The notes: generated by a model not told the origin, from the letters alone. A stretch of 64,000 nucleotides of DNA from Anodontia alba (GCA_964016985.1 OZ024830.1:60434104-60498103); one strand, 5' to 3'; counted from the first letter of the stretch, positions 56,401 through 63,170 are shown. Numbers and translations: made by a program.

Positions 56401-58317
56401 ACCGAACCCCCCTTTGACTTAAAATTTCACTTTCGTGGAAAATTTTGATAAATCTGATAAAGTTTGGATATCAGTTTAATCCTAAATATTCGCACAACAA
56501 ACTCTTTGCCTTATGTTTCTCCTAAAATTTCAACAAATGTGTCTAAAAATACTGTCAAACAATGTTGAACCTAAAATGACACTATGTGCTTCTCAGGGCT
56601 GTCTGTCAGAGTACCTAGTCTAATTAGATCAACTCGAAGCCCTCAGAAATGTTGAACCCCAAATTAAGTCAACTGGATCCGCCCCTGCGTTGAATTATCC
56701 AAACTCTATTTGGGTATATCTGCTGACGGCAAATATTGATTTTTTTTTCTTATTTTTCCCTGAAAATGCTCTTCATGAAATTTTATCTTTGATTTTTACA
56801 AAATATCACTTTTATATCTTTTCAGGGAAATAATTAGGAAAATGTCTGTTAAATTGTCGTATGCAAATATTAACCCATTGAAGACTGGAGACTCCTAAAC
56901 GGGTAACTGACAAACAGCACAGACCCAGATCAGACGCCGCAGAACGCGGCGTCTGATCAGGGTCTCCACAGTTTGTAAATAAGTTAAGCATTTTTCTTTA
57001 GGGATATCTACACCATGTAGCGTAGCATACCTAAAATTGAAAACGGACTCTTCCAATGTATAGTGTCGGAGAGTTTATTCAGGCTTTAGTGGGTTATTCT
57101 GAGGTGGTAAAATGGTATGGGTGTGCCGTTTGAAAAACCTGTTTTACGCCATATGCGAACAGTGAAAACATGGATTATTCTGCCTTGTCAGGATTCTCGC
57201 TATTTGCCAATTATACCGAGAGCCTCTCAAGTCCGAATATTAGGATTGCAAGCACATTGTGAGTAACCCACGTTACCAAATAACCAGGTACACGGAGTTT
57301 GTTACTATTTTTAGCTCCGCATAAGGTAGGATTTTTTTTAGAATATGTCTGATCATACCAAATGGAATTTGTTCAAATAAAGCGCAGGGTAAGTGGAAAA
57401 TCAAGCTCTTTCTAAGCGCTATTCTGCGACATGGTCTAATTCTCGAAAACATTCGAAGAATGTTTTTGCTGTCAATCTGGGCTACCGGGACAATATACAT
57501 GAATTTTGACGAAGAACATTCTCCGAATTTTTCTTGAGAATCGGACCAGATTGCAGAATAGAGCTTACACTTCCAGAAAAAGCTTGATTTTCCGCGTACT
57601 CTGCGCTTCATTTGAACAAATTCCGTTAGGTATAAATCGAGATATACTAAAAAGTCCTACCTGATGCGGAGCTAAAAATAGTAACAAACCCTGTGCACCC
57701 AGTCACATCACGAAAACATGCCTGTATAATTTTGACCCCCTTAAACCCCATTTTTATATAGTAAAACTGGGGTTTGCAGGAGTATACATTATTTTTCTTA
57801 TTTCTGCTTAAAACATATATTGTGGGTACTCGTTAGAACCGCCTCGGCGAGGCGGTTCTAACGAGTACCCACAACCTATGTTTTGAGCAGAAATATGAAA
57901 AAATATCAGAAATTTTTATTTGAAAATTTTCATTTTTTGGCAGTAAAATTTTCAGCACATTTGATTAGGCATGTTTTCGTAATGTTTGTTCACGTGAATT
58001 CCCCACACTGATCAGACTACGCATGTGGAGAGAGACATGTTTTATCATAAAGCGGCTCTTTCAGGTATACGACGAGATGGGAGAATAGAAGTGACACTGG
58101 CTATGGCCGATTCACCAGGGGACCACGCTTGTATGGACAGCCGCGTGACTTCCGGTATGCGGAGAACCAGTTTTTGAACGAACGAGGTTTCGCGAGAACC
58201 ATTAACGGAGAAATGCGAGCGACAAGGGGAGCTCAGTCATACACCTATGGTGACGCTTATAGATTAAATGATTTTAGGGAAAGTCCTAGAGACAGACGCG
58301 GGTCGGTCAGTAGTTAA
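39739..58317 (+). CDS. five-exon PTB-domain, proline-rich repeat protein (796 aa)
   Basis: Gene 2, joined from exons 39739-40156, 42219-42396, 45179-45408, 50757-52068 and 58065-58317. All have GT/AG junctions and agreeing phases (1, 2, 1, 2), and the sum is 2391 nt, exactly 797 codons. Residues ~11-170 look like a PTB/PID domain (NIMYHCKAFYIGSAVP; LALPISALSICAAV; HPAIFAIMVRR; CYVFICNSTRDALHLVN; AMRQGFG), which typically binds NPxY tails or phosphoinositides. Residues 199-276 hold an internal duplication (ESKTYTVELGG / EAKTYTVAMDR). Residues ~300-650 are about eight 41-residue repeats (IVIEKPI ... PPPPPP ... PVYIDPP ... PEPQ). The C-terminus is Arg/Tyr/Gly-rich. No signal peptide or membrane segment is seen. 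A cytoplasmic adaptor or scaffold role is inferred. The start ATG has a strong context (GGCAAAATGG). Exon 1 is open upstream to an acceptor at 39666, so a further 5' exon exists, coding or not. Confidence 0.88.
40195..40830. repeat. 18-bp minisatellite, roughly 35 degenerate units, in intron 1
   Basis: Unit TACTTTGACACTCCACCG with frequent changes. It starts about 40 bases after the exon 1 donor. An ORF (TLTLHRTLTLH) runs through because 18 is a multiple of 3; not a gene. Confidence 0.9.
40966..41052. repeat. family K foldback
   Basis: TCCACTTTCAAAAAGAAGTG, ACGCTAAAAAGGAAATAG and TTCTTTCCTTTTAGAGTAGA. The arms pair with some mismatch. Confidence 0.6.
41057..41107 (+). other. G-tract, G-quadruplex candidate in intron 1
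   Basis: Seven or more runs of three or more G within 50 bases, ending in 16 consecutive G. On the RNA-like strand of gene 2. Confidence 0.6.
41108..41339. other. unassigned intron 1 DNA
   Basis: GGGTTCGAATCC at 41155 resembles a tRNA box B, but no box A or cloverleaf partner precedes it. Confidence 0.3.
41340..41560. mobile_element. MITE family E, copy 2
   Basis: ATAGCCCCAGATAAGATATT and CTTATCTGTAGCTGTGAAT ends. The core is altered (TACACATGAGAAGTTCTTCT / AGGCCTTCTCATGAATACCC), so pairing persists with different sequence. A second CACAACATAC piece follows. Confidence 0.7.
41828..42137 (+). mobile_element. tRNA-derived SINE, near-complete, intron 1
   Basis: GTCGGTGGCTGGCTCAGTTG (a small GGCT duplication in box A), TGCGGGTTCGACCCCTGCCG (box B), TCTATGGTCGTTCTC, GCAGTTGTCAGTTTCTGGCG, GACATGACCACATTG and a CAAACAAACAAAC tail. 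Confidence 0.88.
42219..42396 (+). CDS. gene 2 exon 2 (end of PTB-like domain)
   Basis: Acceptor TTTCTCTTTGTTTCAG. Completes codon 140 as Asp, then CYVFICNSTRDALHLVN, the last strand and C-terminal helix expected of a PTB fold. Donor AAAG|GTATTT is weaker than the others. Leaves two bases of Arg199. Confidence 0.85.
42484..42551. repeat. family H hairpin, intron 2
   Basis: GCAAAGCAGTGTAGATTCTG and CATGATCAACATTGTTTGC. The centre ATCAGACGCCGCGTTCTGCG is fully paired. Confidence 0.75.
42562..42851 (+). mobile_element. tRNA-derived SINE lacking box A
   Basis: Begins at CAGTTGCGTCCGACTGGTGA inside the tRNA head. GCGGGGTCGATCTCCGC is a mutated box B. The rest is complete to ACAAACAAAC. Confidence 0.82.
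42852..43852. other. intron 2 DNA without recognised elements
   Basis: Holds a (GT)n run followed by 18 G at 43341-43371 and a small inverted GGTCCGAGGGCGG... segment near 43785. No exon-like reading frame. Confidence 0.4.
43853..44040 (+). mobile_element. tRNA-derived SINE, 3' half
   Basis: From TTTCTCTCCCTTCCGCTGAT through CAGTTGTCAGTTTCTGGCGA to ACACAAACAAAC. The 42-bp splice-site array starts at the end of its tail. Confidence 0.8.
44041..45178 (+). repeat. 42-bp minisatellite of 3' splice-site-like units, about 26
   Basis: Unit CATATATTTACAGAAACAAG + GTACCTGTTGGTACCCGCTG + TT. Each unit holds TTTACAG|AAACAA, the same sequence as the exon 3 acceptor (ACTTACAG|AAACAAAATG), and most also hold ACAAG|GTACC, a donor-like site. 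The array ends precisely at that acceptor. Through most of the array the frame RNKVPVGTRCSYIY stays open, but the last spacer (32 bases instead of 42) shifts the frame relative to exon 3. Confidence 0.9.
45179..45408 (+). CDS. gene 2 exon 3 (duplicated YTVEL/YTVAM segment)
   Basis: Completes Arg199, then NKMYMYNEDYDTRALN. Two related segments, ESKTYTVELGGEERAYNLG and EAKTYTVAMDRKD. Donor GATG|GTAAGA, phase 1. Its acceptor is the last copy of the array motif, so choosing it over 25 look-alikes matters for splicing. Confidence 0.82.
45539..45607. repeat. family H hairpin, intron 3
   Basis: CAAACAGTACAGATCCAGAT and TAGATCTACACTGTTTGCAA, with CAGTTGGTTTC / GAAGTCAACTG centre. Followed by ATCCGGGTTCAGCAGG. 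Confidence 0.75.
45669..46253. repeat. ~585-bp foldback of GAATTCACGAATTCAACTTC units
   Basis: The left arm is a tandem of 10-12-bp units (CACGAATTCAACTT). The right arm is the inverse (GTGAAGTTGAATTC). The centre is CAACAGCTG near 45985. Outer ends TACGAAAGACCGGTAGTGA and CACTGCCGGTCTTTCGTA also pair. The whole could fold into one long hairpin in the intron 3 transcript. Confidence 0.88.
46254..46907. other. intron 3 DNA, nothing recognised
   Basis: AT-rich, no family repeats. The minus ORF at 46637-46864 is low-complexity. Confidence 0.35.
46908..47128. repeat. dispersed repeat Z, copy 3
   Basis: ACAGTTGGGCAAGGCCTGC, GCAGGTAAGGGCAGAAGG, a TTCTTC-rich tract, TCTGGGAGACGACAC, GACCCACAAGGGTTGACGTG and TCGTTAAATCCAAACACAAT. 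Confidence 0.7.
47165..47420 (-). repeat. single reverse unit related to the 37640 array
   Basis: In reverse: AATTTTTGACAGAGTTATCT, ACTTGAGTAAATCTCAATG, TTCACCAAATTTGATATGTG. Matches the GATAACTTGAGTAAACATCA unit. Confidence 0.6.
47430..47605. repeat. (TTA)n microsatellite region
   Basis: TTATTATTATTATTATTATT with interruptions. Accounts for the Leu-rich ORF here. Confidence 0.9.
47608..49580 (+). repeat. long-period element with AGCTCACCTGAG start, ~165-bp units
   Basis: Starts TTAGCTCACCTGAGCC with a small inverted TAGCTCA / TAGGTGAGCT, then a CCGTC-rich leader. Units carry CTTCTTGTCTGAAACTAAAA, GGCC...TTTGATATTTGGTA, TACCAAGATTGTTCAAATTA, AGCCCTGGGGTCAAAATGGC and CCCCAGGGGTCACTTGTTTT. 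This type is, from memory, common in mollusc genomes. MITE A copy 7 is inserted in it. Confidence 0.8.
47937..48214 (+). mobile_element. MITE family A, copy 7
   Basis: CATTACGAAAACACGCC and ATATTTTCGTGATG ends (right TIR shortened). The core has a 6-base loop expansion (CGTAGAGGTAGAGG). Confidence 0.85.
49581..50094. other. intron 3 DNA with (ATT/GTT)n
   Basis: TTATTATTGTTGTTGTTGTT run at 49775-49835. The poly-Asn minus-strand ORF derives from it. Confidence 0.5.
50095..50665. mobile_element. MITE family E, copy 3, split by a SINE
   Basis: AGCATATCTCCAAATAAGG left end and TTTTATCTATAGTTATGGG right end. Core TGTGGTACTCATTAGAAGCG / CGCTTCTAATGAGTACCA at about 50552-50599. A SINE interrupts the left part. 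Confidence 0.75.
50175..50484 (+). mobile_element. tRNA-derived SINE, best-preserved copy
   Basis: Head GCCGGCCTCGGTGGCTCAGT (box A), CGCGGGTTCAACCCCCGCC (box B). Body TACGGTCATTCTCTCCC, AGGACAGTTGTCAGTTTCTG, GGTTAACCGTTTAGAGGACT, GGTTAGGTAAACTGACCGCG, TTGACTGGGCCGTAAAACC. Tail ACACAAACAAACAAA. TCCACGAAAA is duplicated at both flanks (50162-50171, 50485-50494). Confidence 0.93.
50757..52068 (+). CDS. gene 2 exon 4 (proline-rich 41-residue repeats)
   Basis: Acceptor GAAACTTTTTCAG. Completes Glu276, then IKAPTPVPLPNPE. Each repeat has two short beta-like stretches ((I/V)(V/I)(D/E)KP(I/V) and (V/I)YIDPP) parted by 3-6 Pro. Repeats differ strongly at DNA level but keep length and motif, unlike the noncoding arrays. 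After the repeats: RRYAEEPVVTTRRYQYPVHG and YNYQYNRPANVRSSYVV. Donor AGA|GTAAGA; a TAA follows at once if unspliced, giving a possible shorter isoform ending GDRE. Confidence 0.9.
52262..52345. repeat. near-perfect 42-bp-arm hairpin in intron 4
   Basis: CTTTCACCAAAAGCTTTGTC and TGCGCTTAGCACAC pair with GTGTGCTAAGCGCA and GACCAAGCTTTTGTGAAAG. Loop AAA. No second copy in the window. Confidence 0.85.
52540..52735. repeat. family K foldback, intron 4
   Basis: ACCAAATCCATTTCTGAAAA, GGGCCTACTCTAAAGATAAG and ACTCTTAGAGTAGACCCCTT. The arms pair with mismatches. Confidence 0.65.
52855..55035 (+). repeat. long-period array, about 7 units of ~320 bp, with (TTCG)n leader
   Basis: G-tract 52859-52880 and CGTTCGTTCGTTCGTTCGTC leader. 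Units share GCATAAGTTTAGAACCATGT, TGCTAATGTTTTGAAATTTC, ATTCCTCATGAAAAAATAGG, GAAATCTCGTTAGCAAGATA, TGATATTTGGTATACTGATT and AGTTATGGCCCTTTGCAATT. No coding potential. Confidence 0.9.
55281..55655. mobile_element. MITE with GGGGCGGATCCAGA ends, copy 1
   Basis: AGGGGCGGATCCAGA and TCTGGATCCGCCGCTT ends, with GAGTTGATCAAATTTGATGA inside. An H hairpin is nested at 55402-55467 (GCAAACAGTGTAGACCTAGA). Confidence 0.75.
55845..56010. mobile_element. MITE family E, copy 4
   Basis: CATAGCTCTAGATAAGGATA left end. Core TGTGGGTACTCATTAGAAGC / GCTTCTAATGAGTACCCACA meets at CGCCTCGAGGCG with no loop. The right end has TTCGTGGAGAAATAAGAAAA but a decayed terminus. Confidence 0.78.
56011..56355. other. intron 4 DNA; one decayed J fragment
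   Basis: CAACGAAGGCCCAGACCAAG and GTTTAATCAATGCCTTC near 56072-56125 are J/L-like. The rest is unassigned. Confidence 0.35.
56356..56692. mobile_element. MITE with GGGG(C/T)GGATCCAG ends, copy 2
   Basis: AGGGGTGGATCCAGGGGCGG and AACTGGATCCGCCCCTG ends. Same termini as copy 1, diverged interior (CCGAACCCCCCTTTGACTTA). Confidence 0.72.
56911..56980. repeat. family H hairpin, intron 4
   Basis: CAAACAGCACAGACCCAGAT, ATCAGACGCCGCAGAACGCG and TCAGGGTCTCCACAGTTTG, nearly fully paired. Confidence 0.8.
57290..57690. repeat. ~400-bp foldback, intron 4
   Basis: AGTTTGTTACTATTTTTAGC, AAATGGAATTTGTTCAAAT, CTATTCTGCGACATGGTC and GAAAACATTCGAAGAATG on the left all have inverted partners on the right (57500-57690: GCTAAAAATAGTAACAAACC). 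Arms ~190 bp, ~85% paired by eye. It abuts MITE A copy 8. The minus-strand 112-codon ORF is a by-product. Confidence 0.8.
57706..57984 (-). mobile_element. MITE family A, copy 8
   Basis: CATCACGAAAACATGCC and GGCATGTTTTCGTAATG ends. Core palindrome near-perfect (57817-57872). It lies 80 bases before the exon 5 acceptor. Confidence 0.87.
58065..58317 (+). CDS. gene 2 exon 5 (terminal)
   Basis: Acceptor AAGCGGCTCTTTCAG. Completes Glu713, then YTTRWENRSDTGYGRFTRGP and an Arg/Tyr/Asn-rich end closing RRGSVSS, stop TAA at 58315. Single-copy sequence between repeats. The phase fit with exon 4 is exact. Confidence 0.83.
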
Positions 58318-58620
58318 AGAGACTAGATAACGCTTTAAATAGAAACAACTTCACCAAAATTGTTTTGCCGCCCTGCCGAAAAGGAGCCTTCTCTAAAAGG
58401 AAACAAAAATGCTTCGTATGGGAGCAAATTCTTTCCTTTTAGAGTAGACCTTTTTCAGAAGAGGTTTATTGTGCAGGAAAGCAAAACAAGAAGTTGTCTC
58501 CCTTTGTAAACAAAATGGTGGAAAATCTACAAAACATATTCAATCCCTTAAAAGTACGATGTACTCTAGATATTGGCTTCCTTTCTGCTACAAAAAAAAA
58601 AAAAGAAAATAAAATACAGA
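58318..58620 (+). other. probable 3' UTR of gene 2 with K foldback
   Basis: K foldback at 58375-58525 (GAGCCTTCTCTAAAAGGAAA / CTTTCCTTTTAGAGTAGACC). An AATAAA at 58608 follows a poly(A) run and could be a cleavage signal. The actual 3' end is unknown. Gene 1 also has a K foldback shortly after its stop. Confidence 0.4.
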
Positions 58621-58714
58621 AAAAACAGACAAACGCCATTTGAAAAGTATGTTTCGCACCGTATTTACACAAAAATTTTCGGACACCACAAACTTTATAT
58701 AGGTATAAATATAA

Positions 58715-58800
58715 CGTTGTCAGGTGACCTGTGACTTCTGGCTTCAGTTTTCTATCTGACGCAATACAGCTAGGAACCAGAAGCCTAAGGTCACCGGACA
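58715..58800. repeat. inverted repeat
   Basis: CAGGTGACCTGTGACTTCTG pairs with CAGAAGCCTAAGGTCACCGG. Single copy in the window. Confidence 0.6.
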
Positions 58801-59514
58801 AACTTATATATATTGTATTGCCGTATGCATTCTATACTTCCATAAAATTCCTCTGATAATCTAGTGACCAAGTTTAAGGGTGATGGCTGTGTGGCAAACA
58901 GTATAGACGATCTGGATATTTACTGTTCGCTCTGGTATATTTGTCAAATATTCAGAGTAAACACGAAATTCATCCCGAAGTTCTGTCATACGTCATTTAT
59001 GACGCAATAATGGTCCTTGGCATTCGTTGTAAATGCTTTAAATTCGATTGGAAAATGTCAAAACCTTTATTCAGAGAAGGTTGAACATTTCAAGTGTCAG
59101 CCTGCTATAGAGCTATGGTTAACACTTTGCAGTCAGACATGTGAGCTGAAGTCCCAGTGCGTCTACAAAATTATATGTTGACCCCATGGGACAAGGAATG
59201 TTGGGTTGTGGGGTGCATATGCGAAAAACAAAAGCCCAGGTTATACTTGATATCTTTTCAGTGGTCACTATATTTCTATGAATCTGTAAGATGACAATGT
59301 ATGCTATGATTAGGCTGGTGGAGGGATAGGGGCGGGGGTTACGGGGATTTAGGCATTTGTTTTCCGATTATGCCCCAAACATCCTTTCTCATGGCACGGG
59401 TTTTATGTCACAAAATAAAATCTATGGTAGACCCATAAAATTATAAAGATAACACTGTTGAATATTTCGCAATTCAGCGTATTTACCCAAATTATTCGGA
59501 CAGATAGGCCAGAG
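58801..59514. other. no gene recognised
   Basis: A decayed H fragment at 58893-58930 (GCAAACAGTATAGACGATCT). No reading frame of note. Confidence 0.35.
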
Positions 59515-59580
59515 CAAACAGTGTAGACCCTGATCAGACGCCGCCTTCTGCGGCGTCTGATCAGGGTCTACACTGTTTGT
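59515..59580. repeat. family H hairpin, most perfect copy
   Basis: AGCAAACAGTGTAGACCCTG, ATCAGACGCCGCCTTCTGCG, then TCAGGGTCTACACTGTTTG. The arms pair without mismatch apart from the loop. Confidence 0.88.
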
Positions 59581-59806
59581 GCTAATCCAGCAAGCTTAGA
59601 AGCATTAACAAGCAACGGAATGGATTTATTGAAATTTTAGCGCAAGTATGGTTAGGAGTGAAAGTGTCTTAATATTTAGGGTAAATATTACGATAAAAAA
59701 TACGGTAGCACATTTCTGTCTGTATGGTACGAGCAGCGACGTGCAAAAATGTACTTTATGGCATGTTGACCAAACCAAGATGCCAAGCAATCTGCGAAGT
59801 CAGGCC

Positions 59807-60005
59807 TCTAGGTTATAAAACTTTTTTCATGCTCAACTCAGCTGAGCATGTAATTTTCTCTGCTAATAAATATGAAAATATAATAGAAAATTTCATTAGC
59901 TATGTTTAGCAAGAAAGAATTTTCAGTTGTTAGTAATTTGATATTTATTAGCATGAAAAAATTAATGCTCAGTTGAGTTGAGCATGAAAAAAAGTTTTAT
60001 AACCT
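59807..60005. repeat. ~200-bp foldback
   Basis: CTAGGTTATAAAACTTTTTT and CATGCTCAACTCAGCTGAGC pair with GCTCAGTTGAGTTGAGCATG and AAAAAGTTTTATAACCTCG. Inner GCTAATAAATAT / ATATTTATTAGC also pair. Confidence 0.78.
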
Positions 60006-60045
60006 CGGGGGGTGGGGGGGGGGGGAGGTGGGGGGGTGGGGGCTG
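60005..60045 (+). other. G-tract, strong G-quadruplex candidate
   Basis: Almost pure G interrupted by single T or A for 40 bases, following the preceding foldback directly. Several disjoint runs of at least four G. Confidence 0.7.
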
Positions 60046-60163
60046 ATCAGGGCCTTCTCTGTTCACCAGTATAAATGTATACCACAGTGCCCAGTCATTC
60101 TGTAAGCGAGCATCGAAGGTACAGATCAGTCTGATCAGACTGATTTGAACCTTCATTAACCTC

Positions 60164-60442
60164 CATTACGAAAACATGCCTATATAACGTTGACCCCCTT
60201 AAACCCCACTTTTATATAGTAAAACTGGGGTTTACAGGGGTATACATTATTTTTCTTATTTCTGCTCGAAAACATAGATTGTGGGTACTCGTTAGAACCG
60301 ACTCGCCGAGGCGGTTCTAACGAGTACCCACAATCTATGTTTTGAGCAGAAACATGAGAAATATCAGAGTTTTTTATCTGAAAATTTTCAGTTTTTTGGG
60401 GTGAATTGTTCAATATATTTGAATAGGCGTGTTTTCGTAATG
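60164..60442 (-). mobile_element. MITE family A, copy 9
   Basis: CATTACGAAAACATGCC and GGCGTGTTTTCGTAATG ends. Core with one changed pair (CGACTCG versus CGCCTCG). Confidence 0.88.
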
Positions 60443-60848
60443 ATATTCAAAAGAGCATTTTTGCATGTGGTTGCTGATGTTTTCTATTAAGAGCCGTGAA
60501 AAGTGCGACAGCGCGGGGGAGGGTGATGGTAGGGATTTGCCCTTTAATTTGCTCAGGAAGTTTGGGTTGATGATATAAGGCATTATTACGCAAAGTCTGT
60601 ACCGCAGCAAATACTTAGTAATGAGTTTTCTTGCCAAATACTCAGGATAAATGGTATTTATTTTTCTATTGGTAAATACTCATGATGTTGATTTTTTTTT
60701 CTGTTTGACAGATAGAAACGGGTAAAATGAAAATGAAAAAAAAACAACTTTACTGCCAGGTCAAAAAACACCATATTGCAGCCTGATTATCACGGACCCG
60801 TTTAAGGTGAATAGGCACACCTGAAAGATTTTCAGCCGGTTCTCAAAG
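60443..60848. other. no gene recognised
   Basis: Unassigned, AT-rich. Confidence 0.3.
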
Positions 60849-61030
60849 GGAGACAACTTTTCCAGACAGGCAATAGACTCCCTATGTTTGGAAACCTTTC
60901 AGAAAGTAGTGGGGGCTACTCTGAAAGGAAAGAAGGAGCAAATTCATTTCTTTAACAGTAGCCCCCCCCCCCCCCCCCCCCCCACCAAAGGAAAGGATAT
61001 CTTTCCATTTCAAGTTATTTCCCTTGATGA
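60849..61030. repeat. family K foldback with poly(C)
   Basis: GGGAGACAACTTTTCCAGAC, GGGGGCTACTCTGAAAGGAA, AGCAAATTCATTTCTTTAAC and AGTAGCC followed by about 21 C where other copies have CCCTTTT. Confidence 0.65.
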
Positions 61031-61423
61031 TGCAAACAGTTCTCCTTAATTATTTAGTAAAGGAAAAAGTACCATAATCATAACTGGTGTTTAACAAATT
61101 CCCTGGGTGTCCTGATTCAATACTCAATGTTGCTTTGATCTCGACTATTAACTTTTTCACCTTAAAGATCCTTTTATTATTTATATTAATGTTATTCGGA
61201 CTATTGTTACAACTGTCATGCTCAGCTTGATTATTTATGAATATGGATTAAGGATAATAAGCTAAACTGTAAAACGTGTGTCCTTGGTAAGTTTTAATTT
61301 AGGGTCACGGGAAACGGTCGCGGGGAAATACCAACTATGTATGCAAATAAAAAAGATCAGAAAAATAGGGCAATGTCTCGGTTGTAGCTTCTATTCTGTT
61401 CTCTATTCAGTATTTTTGCATAT
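61031..61423. other. no gene recognised
   Basis: Unassigned. Confidence 0.3.
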
Positions 61424-61656
61424 TTAATTCTTAAGCGCCAAGGAAAATTGTAACACACGATAGTCTACTCTTGTTATTCATTTTTTCAGAGAAAATAAGA
61501 CTTGGTATTTCATGTGAATCGTCTGCCCAGCAGACGATTCACATGAAATATCAAGCCTTATTTTTTTTATTTTTTTATTTTTTTTTTTTTTTGAAAAATG
61601 ATAAAAATGTTTCAAAATGTTGTCTGCTGCAGTTGTGATTGGCGCTTTAAGGGTAA
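61424..61656. mobile_element. MITE family D, copy 4
   Basis: TTAATTCTTAAGCGCCAAGG and TTGGCGCTTTAAGGGTAA ends. Centre CATGTGAATCGTCTGCCCAG / CAGACGATTCACATG perfect. T-rich right arm. Confidence 0.82.
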
Positions 61657-61851
61657 GGATAGTTTCCACCCACAACAATGCAAGTAGTACCACGGGCGGG
61701 TACATAAAAATGCAGTATCTGTATGAAATAAAATTGTATAATTTATAGAGACAGAATGAGAAGAAATAGAATTTTATGATAATGTTTGCATTTATTCGCT
61801 TGATAAATTTTGTTCAAAGTACGCGCATGGTTAACGATCTGAAAGCTATTT

Positions 61852-62098
61852 GGCCCTTAAAGCGCTAATCACGACACCAGCAGACGATGTTTTAACTCTA
61901 TTTTATGTTTTTTTTTTTATTTTTTATTTATTTATTTATTGTTTTTTTTTCAGAGAAAATTAGACTTGACATTTCATGTGAATCGTCTGTCTTGCAGATG
62001 AGTCACATGAAATTAGAGTCTTATTTTATCTGAAAAAAAAAAAAATCAAAATTAGAATGTCGTCTGCTGCAACTTTGATGTAGCGTTTTAAGGGTTAA
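61852..62098. mobile_element. MITE family D, copy 5
   Basis: GGCCCTTAAAGCGCTAATCA and TAGCGTTTTAAGGGTTAA ends. Centre GTGAATCGTCTGTC / GCAGATGAGTCAC with mismatches. Expanded T-rich left arm. Confidence 0.75.
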
Positions 62099-62218
62099 TG
62101 ACGCCATATAGTTATGCTCTTTAGATGGTTACGATAGGGGTCTTGTCAAACGAAAATATGTCTTTAGTGCATACGTAGTTGCACAGACTTATCAGGGCGT
62201 TTACCCTGCGTTGGCACA

Positions 62219-62484
62219 TTAACCCTTAAAGCGCTGAGGAAATTTGTAGAGACGACATTCTAAATTTACATTAACCCTTATTTTAAGCGCTAAGTAAATT
62301 TATATGAGACGACATTCTAAAACTGATTTCGTTATTTTTAAGAGAAAATAAGATTCGACATTTCATGTGAATCGTCTGCCTAGCAGACGATTTACATGAT
62401 ATGTCAAGCCTTATTTTCTCTGAAATATGATAAAATATTTCAAAGTGTCGTCTGCTGCAGTTGTGATTAGCGCTTTTAGTGTTA
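62219..62484. mobile_element. MITE family D, copy 6, with duplicated left end
   Basis: TTAACCCTTAAAGCGCTGAG at 62219 and again TTAACCCTTATTTTAAGCGC at 62272, each followed by GACGACATTCTAAA. Centre GTGAATCGTCTGCC / GCAGACGATTTAC. Right end AGCGCTTTTAGTGTTA. Confidence 0.78.
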
Positions 62485-63112
62485 TCTAATGATTCTGTAA
62501 GTTTGCTCAGACTGCATGGTGGGCATTCACTGTCCAAAATATTTCGAAAATGAAAACCTATTCGCATGGGGCTGCTTAGATCAGTACCGTGTTTACACTA
62601 AGTATTCTGTTGGACTGCCTGAGTAAACAGAGCAGAGCCTGATCAGGTTTTAGACACATCAAGGTAGTTTACTGTAGTTGCTCAAATGTTCGGACAAGTA
62701 TGGTTAGGTGTGCGAATTCTTAGGGTAAATACGAAGTATGAAACATAACTGTTACAACGAATCTTATAAGTGACACTTGTGATCAGTGAAGAAACAAAAC
62801 AACTACGCATGCGTGTAGCCACGCCAGGGCATTCTTTATTTGCTGTTTTACATTCTATATAATTCTGTTCTTGCCCAGTTGACCAGGAAGGATCATGACT
62901 GGTATTCTTATCTGCGTCTTTTTCTGTTCACAATAAAGTACAATAAGGTTGGTCGCCGCCTTTTAACAGCCCGTTTATACGAAGAGAAATGTACCCTCGG
63001 ACAGGCGCGCCCAGTAACGACTCAGACCAGCCAGCTCCTTCGCGTATTCTGATAGGAGTCTTCATTAGGCAACCTTTGGATGATCATGGATTCAAGGCTT
63101 GTACAGGCTCAC
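62485..63112. other. no gene supported
   Basis: A 70-codon ORF at 62840 lacks splice or homology evidence. A decayed H fragment near 62610-62650 (GAGTAAACAGAGCAGAGCCT). Confidence 0.35.
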
Positions 63113-63170
63113 AGCGAAGACTCTGATCAGACTGCGCGGATGCGCAGTCTGATCTGAGTCTTCGCTGGGC
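63113..63170. repeat. family J hairpin, perfect
   Basis: AGCGAAGACTCTGATCAGAC and GTCTGATCTGAGTCTTCGCT, centre TGCGCGGATGCGCA. Confidence 0.87.

Noticed and set aside
57273..57611. 112-codon minus-strand ORF
   Set aside because: Lies entirely on a long foldback; no homology recognised.
62840..63052. 70-codon ORF near the right end
   Set aside because: No recognisable domain and no phase-compatible neighbour exon found.
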